Assembly (NCBI GenBank): GCA_009840175.1
Contig: VXOI01000267.1
Location: 1 to 54,342, forward strand
DNA from: Chloroflexota bacterium
GTDB lineage: Bacteria > Chloroflexota > Dehalococcoidia > Lucifugimonadales > UBA3495
Direction: 5' to 3'
DNA: 54,342 bases
Part shown: positions 6,898-15,089 of the stretch, piece after piece
Numbering within the stretch: position 1 is the stretch's first letter
Layout: every line of letters begins with the position of its first letter
Translations under genes and position numbers: made by a program
The notes under the pieces: model-generated
Told to the model about the DNA's origin: nothing
What the model saw: the letters and a program-made list of their open reading frames with translations, nothing else
Databases searched by the model: none

Positions 6898-7761
6898 ATG
6901 TTGCAGGCTGGCGCCGACCCGAACCTGTTCCGGCCCGGCGAGCTCGCCTTGCTGCTGGACCGCAAGTCGCGGCGTTACATGGTCACGCTGAAAGAGGACG
7001 GCACGTTTCACAGCCACTTGGGGCGGTTGCAGCACGACCAGCTAATCGGGGGCAGCGTCGGCGGCTGGTATCGTACTGACCGGGGTCATACGTTGCTGGC
7101 GGTGCGTCCCACGCTGGGGGACTACGTGCGGCAGATGCCTCGCGGCCCGCAGATCATATACCAGAAGGACCTGGGCAACATTGTCAACTTCGCCGACATC
7201 TTTCCCGGAGCCACCGTCATCGAGGGCGGGCTGGGGTCCGGGGCGCTCACCGCAGCGCTGCTCCGCGCCGTCGGGCCGGAGGGACGGGTCATCACCTACG
7301 AGATTGACGAATCAGTGCTGCCCAAGGCCATGCAGAACATCAGCCGCGTTATTCCTGACGTTTCCAACCTGGAAGTCAAGATAGGCAGCATCTACGAAGG
7401 CATCGGGGAAAGCGATGTCGATCGCGTGGTGCTTGACGTTCCCGAACCGTGGCAGGCCGTGGGAACCATCGCAGACGCGCTGGTGATGGGCGGGGTGATG
7501 CTCAGCTTCCTGCCCACCATTCTGCAAGTGCATCGTCTTGGCGGTGCTTTGGAGCAGGACGGCCGCTACCAGCTGGTGGAGTCCATGGAGACGCTGTTGC
7601 GTACCTGGCACGTCACCGAGCGCAGCGTGCGGCCCGATCATCGCATGGTGGCCCACAGCGGTTTCCTCACTACCGCCGTCCGCTGCCAGCCGCGCCCGGG
7701 GGGGCGCCCGGCCGCGAGCGCCCCGCAGGACGACGAACCTGTTGATACGCCCTCACCCTAA
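6898..7761 (+). CDS. trmI: tRNA (adenine-58 N1)-methyltransferase, TrmI type
   Basis: This SAM-dependent enzyme of 287 residues is expected to methylate A58 in the T-loop of tRNA. The N-terminal 95 residues form the small beta domain (LLLDRKSRRYMVTLKEDGTFHSHLGRL). The Rossmann domain follows, with IIYQKDLGNIV, the SAM motif VIEGGLGSGALT (about 108-118), an acidic strand end (ITYEID), and LDVPEPWQA where TrmI has its DxPxPW. The frame is open to 6844, but the extra residues are translated repeat sequence (TRPRPNPLPEGDG), and AAGGAG precedes the ATG at 6898, so that start is chosen. The last codons and the stop (DTPSP-stop) come from the next repeat copy. In Chloroflexota the gene is a housekeeping singleton. 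Confidence 0.87.
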   Translation: MLQAGADPNLFRPGELALLLDRKSRRYMVTLKEDGTFHSHLGRLQHDQLIGGSVGGWYRTDRGHTLLAVRPTLGDYVRQMPRGPQIIYQKDLGNIVNFADIFPGATVIEGGLGSGALTAALLRAVGPEGRVITYEIDESVLPKAMQNISRVIPDVSNLEVKIGSIYEGIGESDVDRVVLDVPEPWQAVGTIADALVMGGVMLSFLPTILQVHRLGGALEQDGRYQLVESMETLLRTWHVTERSVRPDHRMVAHSGFLTTAVRCQPRPGGRPAASAPQDDEPVDTPSP

Positions 7762-7783
7762 CCCTCTCCATGTGGGAGAGGGG
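7749..7783. repeat. Type-A repeat overlapping the 3' end of trmI
   Basis: A complete copy, CCCTCACCCTAACCCTCTCC plus loop and GGGAGAGGGGA. Its left arm encodes the last residues and the TAA stop of the tRNA methyltransferase gene. The hairpin lies between that gene and the HD-domain gene. Confidence 0.85.
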
Positions 7784-7801
7784 ATAATAAGGAACAGCCC
7801 G

Positions 7802-8374
7802 ATGGACATGATGGATAGGGAAAATACCCTGGAGTTTCTGAGCCGCCACGTGCAGACCGACGTACTGATGAAGCACCTGCTGACGGTGGAAGCGTCAATG
7901 CGCGGCTATGCCCGCAGGTTCGGCGAGGATGAGGATCGCTGGGGCATTGCTGGCCTGCTTCACGATTTCGACTGGGAGATATGCCCCACGCCGGAGAGCC
8001 ATCCCACCTATGGAGCGCAGATTCTACGCGACGCCAGCTATCCTGAGGACATGATTCGCGCCGTGCTGACCCACGGCGAGCATACCGGCATCCCTCGGGA
8101 GTCGCTGATGGAGCATACCCTGTTCGCCGTGGACGAACTGTCGGGTTTCGTACGCGCCGTGGCCCTGGTGCGACCCAGCAAGAGCCTGGATGAGGTGACG
8201 CCCCGCTCGGTGCGGCGCAAAATGAAGGACAAGGCTTTCGCCAAGGATGTGAACCGCGACGACATTCTGAAGGGCGCCGACGAACTGGGCGTTGACCTGG
8301 ACGAGCACATCGCCTTCGTGGTCGAGAGCATGAAGCCCGTTTCAGTACGCATAGGGCTGAACGAATCGGGCTAA
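7802..8374 (+). CDS. HD-domain hydrolase-like protein
   Basis: This 190-residue HD-superfamily protein has metal-ligand candidates His25 (KHLLTVEASMRGYA), H54-D55 (LLHDFDWE) and later His/Asp residues in LTHGEHTG and AVDELSGFVRA. This is the pattern of small predicted metal-dependent phosphohydrolases of the HDIG group. The reading frame is open far upstream, but only as a shadow of the previous gene. The ATG at 7802 follows the repeat and a weak AAGGA. It sits 40 bases after the tRNA methyltransferase gene and probably shares its transcript. The substrate is unknown; phosphate-ester hydrolysis is a family-level inference. Confidence 0.83.
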   Translation: MDMMDRENTLEFLSRHVQTDVLMKHLLTVEASMRGYARRFGEDEDRWGIAGLLHDFDWEICPTPESHPTYGAQILRDASYPEDMIRAVLTHGEHTGIPRESLMEHTLFAVDELSGFVRAVALVRPSKSLDEVTPRSVRRKMKDKAFAKDVNRDDILKGADELGVDLDEHIAFVVESMKPVSVRIGLNESG

Positions 8375-8915
8375 AAGCATTGGCGGACGGGACGCCCTGC
8401 GTTTGTCTTTGGGACAGAGGTGCGTCCCGCTGTAGCCGACGTGGCCGGAAGATGGTGGAATGGTGGGCCTATTTTGACGATAGGCCGAACCGTTTTTGAG
8501 ATGTGGTTGGGGACTGACCTGCCCGAGGAAATCGGTCCGGAATAGATGCCCATCCCCCGTAGAACAGTTCCAACCCGGAACGCCTGCTGCCAGCGCCACT
8601 CCCGGCACGGCCAACATCAGGGTAATGAACATCGCCTCTGCCAAGGTTGAGAACAGCCCACCCTTTGGCCTTTTCCCAGATGTGGCTGGATAGGGACGGC
8701 GTTACGTTCCACGGCAATTGACGTTCATCTGGCGTAGCACACCGTGGTTCCACGGGCCTTGCCACGGGGTTGCCGGACGGGTCTCGAAGTGACGCCAAGT
8801 GGCCATGAAGCCATTCGGACGGGTGGGTGGAGCGCTCCCGGCACTAAACCAATGACAAGGCGGAATCTACATTCACCCTGAGGCGAATCCTTGCGTGTTT
8901 CAGCGGGTCTTTGGC
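8375..8915. other. Gene-poor interval (541 bases)
   Basis: No convincing gene on either strand. Open frames of about 100 residues exist on the minus strand (8342-8644 and 8469-8798). One starts with a signal-peptide-like stretch, but the rest has no recognisable fold and no good ribosome-binding site. A small hairpin GGCCTAT/ATAGGCC occurs at 8466-8486. The sequence may be decayed coding material. Confidence 0.5.
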
Positions 8916-9335
8916 CTAGTCCGCTTGTTGCAGCACCTCCCCGGATAATTCCGTGATCTTTTCTATCTTGATGAGAACGGCCACACCCAGACGTTCGGGG
9001 TCCCGGTCCAGTTCTGCCTGGACGCAGCGATCCATGACTTCCTGTCGAACGGGACCGTCTTCGTGGACGGTTGCCTTGCCGTGGAACCGCCACCTCACCC
9101 GGTCGGCGGCGTGGGCGTAGTAGACGACGACCTGCGGATTCTCGGCAACATTGTCCAGAGCCGACCGCTTGGCCCGCTCCCAATAGGCCAGCGTATCCCG
9201 GTTGAAGGCCATCACGCTTCCCTTGGGGCTTATCTGGGGTTCGCCGTCCTTGGAGGCTGTGCCCACCAGGCAGGAATATCCATCGGCTAAAGCGCTGTCC
9301 AACCGCGATACCATCTCGTCGGTCAAATTGATCAT
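8916..9335 (-). CDS. Pyridoxamine 5'-phosphate oxidase-like flavoprotein
   Basis: The 139-residue split-barrel protein belongs to the PNPOx-like family. The N-terminal GYSCLVGTASKDGEPQISPKGSVMAFNRDTLAYWE shows the typical PNPOx strand order, followed by NPQVVVYYAHAADRVRWRFHGKATVHEDG. These proteins bind FMN or F420 and often reduce or oxidise small molecules, and many remain uncharacterised. It lacks the C-terminal segment of true PdxH, so pyridoxal synthesis is unlikely. AAGGAG lies 10 bases before the ATG. It stands alone between two gene-poor stretches. Confidence 0.85.
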   Translation of the reverse strand: MINLTDEMVSRLDSALADGYSCLVGTASKDGEPQISPKGSVMAFNRDTLAYWERAKRSALDNVAENPQVVVYYAHAADRVRWRFHGKATVHEDGPVRQEVMDRCVQAELDRDPERLGVAVLIKIEKITELSGEVLQQAD

Positions 9336-9766
9336 CGCAGTCTATCTCCTTGGAAGCAACGGCAGTTTGCAGCTCCTTGTCCTTGCCGACGGCGTAGCAG
9401 GCTCAGGGTTCGGGGCAATCGCAGACCGGCCGGTCCTAACCAGTCATCGTATTCGTCCCTGCGCTGCATTGCACTCGTTCACCTGGTCTGGTGTGACGCT
9501 GGACGACGCCCGGTCGGTCTCCCTTCAGCTCTGGCGCGTCCTCGCAGACTTTGATTCGGTCGCTGGAGGAATCAGCCTGGTAGGCGCCATTGGCCATTAT
9601 TTGGAACTTCGGACCGCCAATGCGGGGTTTCTCGCCTGGGCCATGTCCCGCTCGGATTTGGAGTCCCGACCTGGAGCTTCGCAGGCTTTCGCGTCAATCC
9701 GCTATCCATGAAATTCCTGCCCGCAGGGAACGGGCAGGTTTCAGCAAACGGGCTTATTGTGGGAGA
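9336..9766. other. Gene-poor interval (431 bases)
   Basis: No gene is supported. A plus-strand frame of 169 codons (9202-9711) runs through it, but it begins antisense to the PNPOx-like gene and has no family character. No repeat or clear terminator is seen. Confidence 0.5.
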
Positions 9767-11587
9767 CTAGGGGGTCTGACAAGCCTCCCGCAACCACTCC
9801 CGATCCTCGTCCCCCAGCATGGGAGCGATGGTGTCCCATACCTGCCGGTGGTATCCTTCCAGCCACTCGCGTTCCCCACTGGAAAGCTGGTCCCAGTTGA
9901 TGAGTCTCTTGTCGAAGGGAATCAGGGTCAGCGATTCCATCCGTAGCCACTTCCGGCCGTCGGGATGTCCGGGCATCTCCTCGTCGGGGGCGACAACGTA
10001 CAGGTTCTCCAGACGCACGCCGCCCCATCCCGCCTCGTAGTAGCCGGGTTCGTTGGAGACAATCATTCCGATCTTGAACGGCTCGTCGGCCCCCCTCGGC
10101 GTGATTCGCTGGGGTCCCTCGTGGACGTTCAGAAAGGCGCCGACGCCATGCCCTGTTCCGTGCCCGTAGTCGAGTCCGGCGTTCCACAGGAACGTGCGCG
10201 CCAGGGCATCCAGGGCAATCCCTCCGGTTCCCTCGGGGAATTTCTGCATCGCGAGGTTGATGTGGCCTCGCAATACCAGGGTGTAGACCTCTTTCTGCCT
10301 TTCCGACGGTTCGCCGATGATCACCGTGCGCGTATCGTCGGTAGTGCCGCCCATTAGCTGTACGCCGGAGTCAACCAGGAACAGCTCACCGTCTCGGAGG
10401 GGAACGTCTGGGCTGGCGTCGGCATAGTGGACGATCGCCCCATTGGCTCCGGCAGCGGCGATGGTGGTGAAGCTGAGGTCGTAGAAACCTTCCTCGCTGG
10501 AATACTCTTCGTACAGGATCTGGCTATAACCTTCCTCGCTGACCGTCTCGCCCGCCTTGATCGAGTCCTGCAGGCGCTTGAGGCTGCGGATCTTGGCGGC
10601 GGCGGCGTGACGGTGGGAGTTTCGGGAGGCGGCAATTTCCGTTTCGTTCTTGACTGCCTTTAGAGCCACTGTCGGATTGGGCTTCTCAAGCAGCTTCTGG
10701 TCTTCGTGGAGCATCAGCCTGGTGCCCATCGTGGTCCCGCTGGGGTCCAGCCAGACCATGCCCGAGGCTTCCGCGCCGTAACGCTGCATCGCGTCGGCAT
10801 AGGCGGCGTATGGTTCAAAGGCGATTAACGAGGCCAGGGAATCCGTCACGTCCGCGGGGGGCGAAACCCGAGTGAAGCAGGTGGCGCGCTCCCGGTCAAT
10901 GACCAGATAGCCCTCGAACACGGGATTGTAGTCTATATCCGTGCCACGGAGGTTGGTTACCCATGCGGTCTCGTCCAGCTTGGTCAGCACGAGCAGGGTG
11001 GCTCCCGCATCTTCCATCTCTTTACGGATATTGGACAGCTTTTCGGCGACGCCGCAACCCGTGAGGTCGTCCGGCAACTGATATACAGGATTGGCCGGCG
11101 GCGGCGGTTGCTCGTCCCATATGGCGTCCACCAGGTTGTCGGTGACCGGCACCAGGGCGGAATCCGGGGATTTCAAGGCTGACTGGTACACGGAGTGGGC
11201 CTGCATCGAGACCACATAGGGGTCGAATCCCACTCGTATGCTGCCCCGTTCCTTTTCCATCTCGGTCAACCACTGGCTAAGGGATTTTTCCTCGGCCAGC
11301 CCGAGCTTGTGGACACGGAAATTGTCGTGGTCGACCTCGTCATCCGCCTGAATGTGGTAACGGGAGTCTACGAAAAGATGGCTCCCATCCGGGCAGACCA
11401 GGACATCGCCAGCGGAGCCCCGGAAACCGGTGATGGCCGTCCGGCGGCGCGTATATTCGGGAGCATACTCGTTCAGGTGGGCATCGGAGGAGAGCACAAG
11501 ATATGCGTCCACCTGGGCCTCTTCCATCTGCTGGTGGAGTTTGGCAAGCCGGTTGGAGAGCGTCTGCTTGGAATCTGACATGGTCAT
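9767..11587 (-). CDS. Xaa-Pro aminopeptidase (M24B)
   Basis: A three-domain aminopeptidase P of about 606 residues, cleaving the N-terminal residue before proline. Two creatinase-type N-terminal domains (about 10-150 and 170-310) precede the pita-bread catalytic domain. All five metal ligands of the dinuclear site are seen: D406 (LVDSG), D417 (TTDDT), H480 (GHGTGHGVG), E513 (SNEPGYY) and E527 (RLENLYVV). The length and two-domain N-terminus match the XPNPEP1-like cytosolic form rather than short PepP/PepQ. AGGAG lies 5 bases before the ATG at 11587; a TTG just upstream is less likely. The C-terminus (GEREWLEGYHRQVWDTIAPML) is the family's dimer helix. Confidence 0.93.
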   Translation of the reverse strand: MTMSDSKQTLSNRLAKLHQQMEEAQVDAYLVLSSDAHLNEYAPEYTRRRTAITGFRGSAGDVLVCPDGSHLFVDSRYHIQADDEVDHDNFRVHKLGLAEEKSLSQWLTEMEKERGSIRVGFDPYVVSMQAHSVYQSALKSPDSALVPVTDNLVDAIWDEQPPPPANPVYQLPDDLTGCGVAEKLSNIRKEMEDAGATLLVLTKLDETAWVTNLRGTDIDYNPVFEGYLVIDRERATCFTRVSPPADVTDSLASLIAFEPYAAYADAMQRYGAEASGMVWLDPSGTTMGTRLMLHEDQKLLEKPNPTVALKAVKNETEIAASRNSHRHAAAAKIRSLKRLQDSIKAGETVSEEGYSQILYEEYSSEEGFYDLSFTTIAAAGANGAIVHYADASPDVPLRDGELFLVDSGVQLMGGTTDDTRTVIIGEPSERQKEVYTLVLRGHINLAMQKFPEGTGGIALDALARTFLWNAGLDYGHGTGHGVGAFLNVHEGPQRITPRGADEPFKIGMIVSNEPGYYEAGWGGVRLENLYVVAPDEEMPGHPDGRKWLRMESLTLIPFDKRLINWDQLSSGEREWLEGYHRQVWDTIAPMLGDEDREWLREACQTP

Positions 11588-11662
11588 CAATGCTCCTCTG
11601 ATACGAATCTGGATCCCGGTCTTGCCGGGGAGGGTTGAGCGGGCCTGTCGCTGTGCTGACGG

Positions 11663-12538
11663 TCAGCCGAGGCCCGAAAGAAACTCGTCCATAACCCGGG
11701 CCAATTCCTCGGGCTTATGATAACCGATGTCGTGAACGGTCTCGGGTATCCAGCGCACCCGGCATTGCGGGATGTCCTTTTCGGCGGCGACGACGCCAGC
11801 CTGCTTCTGCCTGGCCCGCTCGGTATCCGCGCGTTCAGGTGTCGGGCCCGCCGGGATGATAACCGTCGGGCAGGCAATCCTGGAATAGAGCTCGGAGGCG
11901 GGCTCTTCCCACATAGCTCTCATTACCTGCAAGTGATTTTCGGGGCGCAGGATGTCCTGAATCTGTCCTTCTTGGTCCTCATACACCATGGTCTGGACGA
12001 TGCGTTCGATCTGGTCGTTCCAGCAAAAAGACAACTGGTGGCGCAGGCGATCCAGGAATTGTTCCCTGTTCCCCGTCACGTCTCTGGGACGAACCCTAGC
12101 CTTGACAACCTCCCACGGTTCCCGGGGCCCGCCTGGTCTACCCACGCCGCCGTCGATCAGTCCCAGGGCGGCTATGCGGTCCGGGAAACGGGCGGCCACG
12201 TTGAGGGCTGCGGTTGCTCCCCAAGAGTGTCCGAAGACGGCAGCCCGCGAGATGCCGAGATAGTCCATAAGTCCCACGCCGTCATCTGACAGAGTCTGCC
12301 AGTCATACCCGCCCGTGGCCTGGCTGGTCTGGCCGTGTCCTCTGGCGTCGGCGGCGAAGAGCCGGTATTTGTGGCGCAAATGGCTGGCGACGAGTTCATA
12401 CCAATGGGCTGAGGACGCGAGTCCGTGCATGAGCATGACCGGTTCGCCGTCGCCGCCCCAGTCCAGGTACCGAACCCGGAGTTCGCCGATGGTAGTCCAG
12501 TGTTCCGTTGGGTGCTGGCAGTCCGTGGGGTTTCGCAA
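11663..12538 (-). CDS. Alpha/beta hydrolase
   Basis: A single-domain alpha/beta hydrolase of 291 residues. The oxyanion-hole motif MLMHGLASSAHWY is at 36-47, the nucleophile Ser105 is in GHSWGA, and the catalytic His is probably in ETVHDIGYHKPEE near the C-terminus. A helical cap lies between about residues 130 and 220. The class includes esterases, C-C hydrolases and haloperoxidase-like enzymes; serine as nucleophile rules out haloalkane dehalogenases and epoxide hydrolases. No close family name can be given. It lies 75 bases upstream of the aminopeptidase gene on the same strand. Confidence 0.88.
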   Translation of the reverse strand: MRNPTDCQHPTEHWTTIGELRVRYLDWGGDGEPVMLMHGLASSAHWYELVASHLRHKYRLFAADARGHGQTSQATGGYDWQTLSDDGVGLMDYLGISRAAVFGHSWGATAALNVAARFPDRIAALGLIDGGVGRPGGPREPWEVVKARVRPRDVTGNREQFLDRLRHQLSFCWNDQIERIVQTMVYEDQEGQIQDILRPENHLQVMRAMWEEPASELYSRIACPTVIIPAGPTPERADTERARQKQAGVVAAEKDIPQCRVRWIPETVHDIGYHKPEELARVMDEFLSGLG

Positions 12539-12709
12539 CGCCGGCTCCTGTCCTCAGTATTGTCGCGTTTGATTAACTTATATCCTATTCACTGAAGCGG
12601 AATCGGGCAACCCCGGCGGCTCGCGCTTTCAGACTGACACCTGGAGTATCGAAAGACGCCCTCCCGGCCCACTGACAGCAACAGTACGAATTAGGCCCCT
12701 CTGTTCTCT

Positions 12710-13103
12710 GGCCAACCAGAATGACCGTGGCGGCGGCGACATCCTCAACGTGATCTGGGACAATGCGCCGGCCCATCGTGGCGAGGTGTTGCGGGAGTAC
12801 TTCAGGATGCCCGGCCTGAACCTGCGGCTGGTAAACCTTCCAGGCTACAGCCCGGACTTCAACGCTGATGAGGCCATCTGGGGCTGGGCCAAAGAGGAGA
12901 CCACCCGCAATCTGTGCCTGGGGACCAGGGCAGCGGTACACGAACGGTTGGGCAACTTCCTGTCCGGTCCGGCCAGCCGAAAAGATGAGGTGAGACGGCG
13001 GTGCCGCACAGTGCTCCAGTCAAGGGCCGAAGCACTGTTGCCAGGCTCCCGACCCGATTCACAAAACCCAGCAAATGCATATCCCAGCTTGGCTTTAGAT
13101 TAG
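12710..13103 (+). pseudogene. IS630-family transposase, C-terminal remnant
   Basis: About 130 codons match the C-terminal half of a DDE_3/IS630 transposase: VIWDNAPAHRGEVLREYF (the second catalytic Asp in WDNAPAH), LVNLPGYSPDFNADEAIWGWAKEE (the final acidic residue in NADEAIW), then a basic helical tail. The N-terminal helix-turn-helix and the first catalytic aspartate are missing: the frame upstream of 12710 has no matching sequence and no start codon. I found no terminal inverted repeats or TA duplication. It is a dead fragment of an insertion sequence. Confidence 0.8.
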
Positions 13104-13205
13104 TAGGAGTTTTAATTTTCTGATGTCATGACGAGCCTTACATACCAGTATGCCTACGACCATGACGAGAGTCGCCGTCAGGTACAGCAATGTTTCGATA
13201 TCCAT
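13095..13205 (-). CDS. Possible single-helix small membrane protein
   Basis: An open frame of 36 codons encodes a peptide with an acidic N-terminus (MDIET), about 17 hydrophobic residues (LLYLTATLVMVVGILVC) and a basic tail (KARHDIRKLK), which fits a single-pass membrane peptide with the tail inside. Its stop overlaps the last codons of the transposase remnant on the other strand. The ribosome-binding site is weak (GAGAGCAGATGAG). It could be a holin-like or regulatory peptide, or chance. Confidence 0.3.
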   Translation of the reverse strand: MDIETLLYLTATLVMVVGILVCKARHDIRKLKLLLI

Positions 13206-13824
13206 CTCATCTGCTCTCTGTGAACAACCGGTGCCCTACTAAATCACAGCCCGCATCCACCCCGGGAGTTGTTTCTTTGTCAACTCTCTCCAGGCCGCCT
13301 TGCCTCCAACCAGTAGCCGCGTCCTCATGAGGTGACGCCCGACCTACACCGGATTCAGTCACCGGCCTGGCCTCAGCCCTATGATAGAATCCGGCGCCTT
13401 GCGGGCAGTTTATGCGCGGTCACAGACCGAAATCGAGTAGCGGAATTTTCTCGGGCGGTGTCGTTTGACTACTATAGCCAAGGTCCAGCTCGGGTCATAG
13501 GGGAGCGATCCAGCATGCATCTCCCCTGTATAAATACTCTGCCGCTCATCGCACAGTGCCCATCCCCGGCGCAAGCTAGCCATGGGCCAATGCAGCAGTC
13601 GGCCACGCTCTGCCGTTGTCCTATCGCTTGCCTGCCCGTCGCCTGTGCTATCATTGGCCCCTAGATTGTCCTGCCTGCTCCAAAATCGCTCCTAAACCTG
13701 CCTCGCGTGCCCCTGAAGCCTCGCGTTCGCTCCTAAAGGGTCAGGTCGGAGGGCGGGGGGTGGGGGTTTTGGAGCAAGGCATCCTCTCCCTCAAGGGAGA
13801 GGGATTTTTTGAGAGGCTAACCAA
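13206..13824. other. Gene-poor interval (619 bases)
   Basis: No gene is supported; small frames have no family character. The right end contains a purine-rich tract (GGGCGGGGGGTGGGGG) and half of a type-A repeat. It separates the transposase remnant from the first amidohydrolase. Confidence 0.5.
13783..13804. repeat. Half copy of the type-A repeat
   Basis: CCTCTCCC-TCAA-GGGAGAGGG, the hairpin half of the type-A element without its left CCCTCACCCTAA part. It ends 20 bases before the amidohydrolase ATG. Confidence 0.7.
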
Positions 13825-14781
13825 ATGCGGGCCATAGACATCCACGCCCATTCCACACCCCAATGCTTTCAGCGCGAGGTATTGCAGGGCCGCTCCTGGC
13901 ACGGTATGACCGCCGCCGAGGGCGAACTGCACAACCCGCGCAACGCCTGGACGCCAGAACAGCGCATCGAGGACATGGACTCCATCGGCGTTGACGTGCA
14001 GATCGTCTCCACCAACGTCGCCTTCTACAAGTATGACGAAGAAGTCGCCACCACCGTCGCCATCGCCAACGACTGCAACGACGAAGTTCACCAGATGACG
14101 ATGGACTATCCCGACCGGCTTTCGGGACTAGCCACACTGCCGATGCAGGACGCGCCGTCGGCGATTGCAGAACTGGAACGCGCCGTTACGCAGCTAGGTT
14201 TCAAGGGCGCGATGATCGGCGACCACGTGAACGGGCACACCTTCGACGACCCGCAGTTTCTGCCCTTCTGGAAGGCGGCAGAGCAGATGGGCGCGGTGCT
14301 GCTGATTCACCAGGCCCTGCCGACGACGGTAACGCCCCGCCTCAACCGCTATCACCTGCCCAACTCCATCGGGAACCTGACCGACCGCGTCGTGACCTTC
14401 GCCACCTTCGTGTTCGGGGGCGTGATGGACGCCTATCCCGACCTGAAAATTTGCCTGGCCCACGGCGGGGGCTACACCTGCTACGGCGCGGGCCGCATGG
14501 ACCGGGGCTGGAAGGTGAGGCCGGAAGCGCGGGTCAACATCTCGCAGCCGCCCAGCGCCTATCTGAACCGCTTCTACTACGACTGCCTGACCCACAGCGA
14601 GCCGGCCCTGCGTTACCTGATAGACACCGTGGGGATAGACCGCGTGGTGCTGGGCACCGACTGGCCCGCCGACATGATGATTGACTGGCCCGTGGGATGG
14701 GTGATGGGCCTTTCCAGCCTGACTCTGGAGGAGAAAGAAGCCATTCTCTGGAAGAACCTCGAGAAGATGCTGAACCTGTGA
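13825..14781 (+). CDS. ACMSD-like amidohydrolase, paralogue 1
   Basis: A TIM-barrel amidohydrolase (amidohydrolase_2 family) of 318 residues. The metal site is complete: H7 and H9 (IDIHAHS), H162 (LLIHQAL), H213 (CLAHGGG) and D279 (GTDWPAD), in the arrangement of aminocarboxymuconate semialdehyde decarboxylase and gamma-resorcylate decarboxylase. The family removes CO2 from aromatic or semialdehyde acids, or hydrolyses related bonds, using one divalent metal. It is a paralogue of the genes at 19711 and 20695; all share KGAMIGDHVN, FVFGGVMDA, the glycine-rich HGGGYTC turn and CLTHSE. Its closest functional neighbour is the LLM oxidoreductase facing it. The substrate is unknown. Confidence 0.9.
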   Translation: MRAIDIHAHSTPQCFQREVLQGRSWHGMTAAEGELHNPRNAWTPEQRIEDMDSIGVDVQIVSTNVAFYKYDEEVATTVAIANDCNDEVHQMTMDYPDRLSGLATLPMQDAPSAIAELERAVTQLGFKGAMIGDHVNGHTFDDPQFLPFWKAAEQMGAVLLIHQALPTTVTPRLNRYHLPNSIGNLTDRVVTFATFVFGGVMDAYPDLKICLAHGGGYTCYGAGRMDRGWKVRPEARVNISQPPSAYLNRFYYDCLTHSEPALRYLIDTVGIDRVVLGTDWPADMMIDWPVGWVMGLSSLTLEEKEAILWKNLEKMLNL

Positions 14782-14853
14782 TTTGGAAATGTCGCCAGTG
14801 CGTCGGTAGGCATCGCCTTTCTGGCGACAATCTGCCGGGAGGCCGGATGGTCT

Positions 14854-15051
14854 ATGGTACTGGCAACAATGCGAGCGATAAAACTGAAAGAGGAAGCACG
14901 TAAGGAAGGCCAAGCCCAAGAACGCAAGCGGCAGCGCAGGCGGTAAGAGGCGGCTCTTGCCAAGTATGGTGTTGATGTAGAGGGCGTCCTGATGCTCCCG
15001 CAAACGCCGGAAGTCCGCGAGTTCCTGGAAGGCGAACCGGACGAAGAGTAA
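14854..15051 (+). pseudogene. Small gene interrupted by an in-frame TAA
   Basis: A frame of 65 codons is broken once, at codon 31 (TAA at 14944-14946). The first part is strongly basic and helical (LKEEARKEGQAQERKRQRRR). After the stop the frame continues with a sensible acidic sequence (EAALAKYGVDVEGVLML, then PEVREFLEGEPDEE) to a proper stop. The composition and its continuity suggest one small protein of a type seen beside other Chloroflexota genes (compare the tail of the protein at 25199). I do not recognise a family. It may be a nonsense mutant or a sequencing error. Confidence 0.35.
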
Positions 15052-15053
15052 TA

Positions 15054-15076
15054 GGGGCGCAAAGCGGATGCGCCCC
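15054..15076. terminator. GC hairpin between convergent genes
   Basis: GGGGCGC and GCGCCCC are separated by 9 bases, without a clear T-tract. It belongs to the same short GGGGCG-type palindromes as those at 30716 and 38882. It may end transcription from both sides. Confidence 0.45.
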
Positions 15077-15089
15077 ACCTGCCAGGCTT

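Noticed and set aside
8342-8798. Two minus-strand frames of about 100 codons, one with a signal-peptide-like start
   Set aside because: They overlap one another in different frames, lack ribosome-binding sites and match no family.
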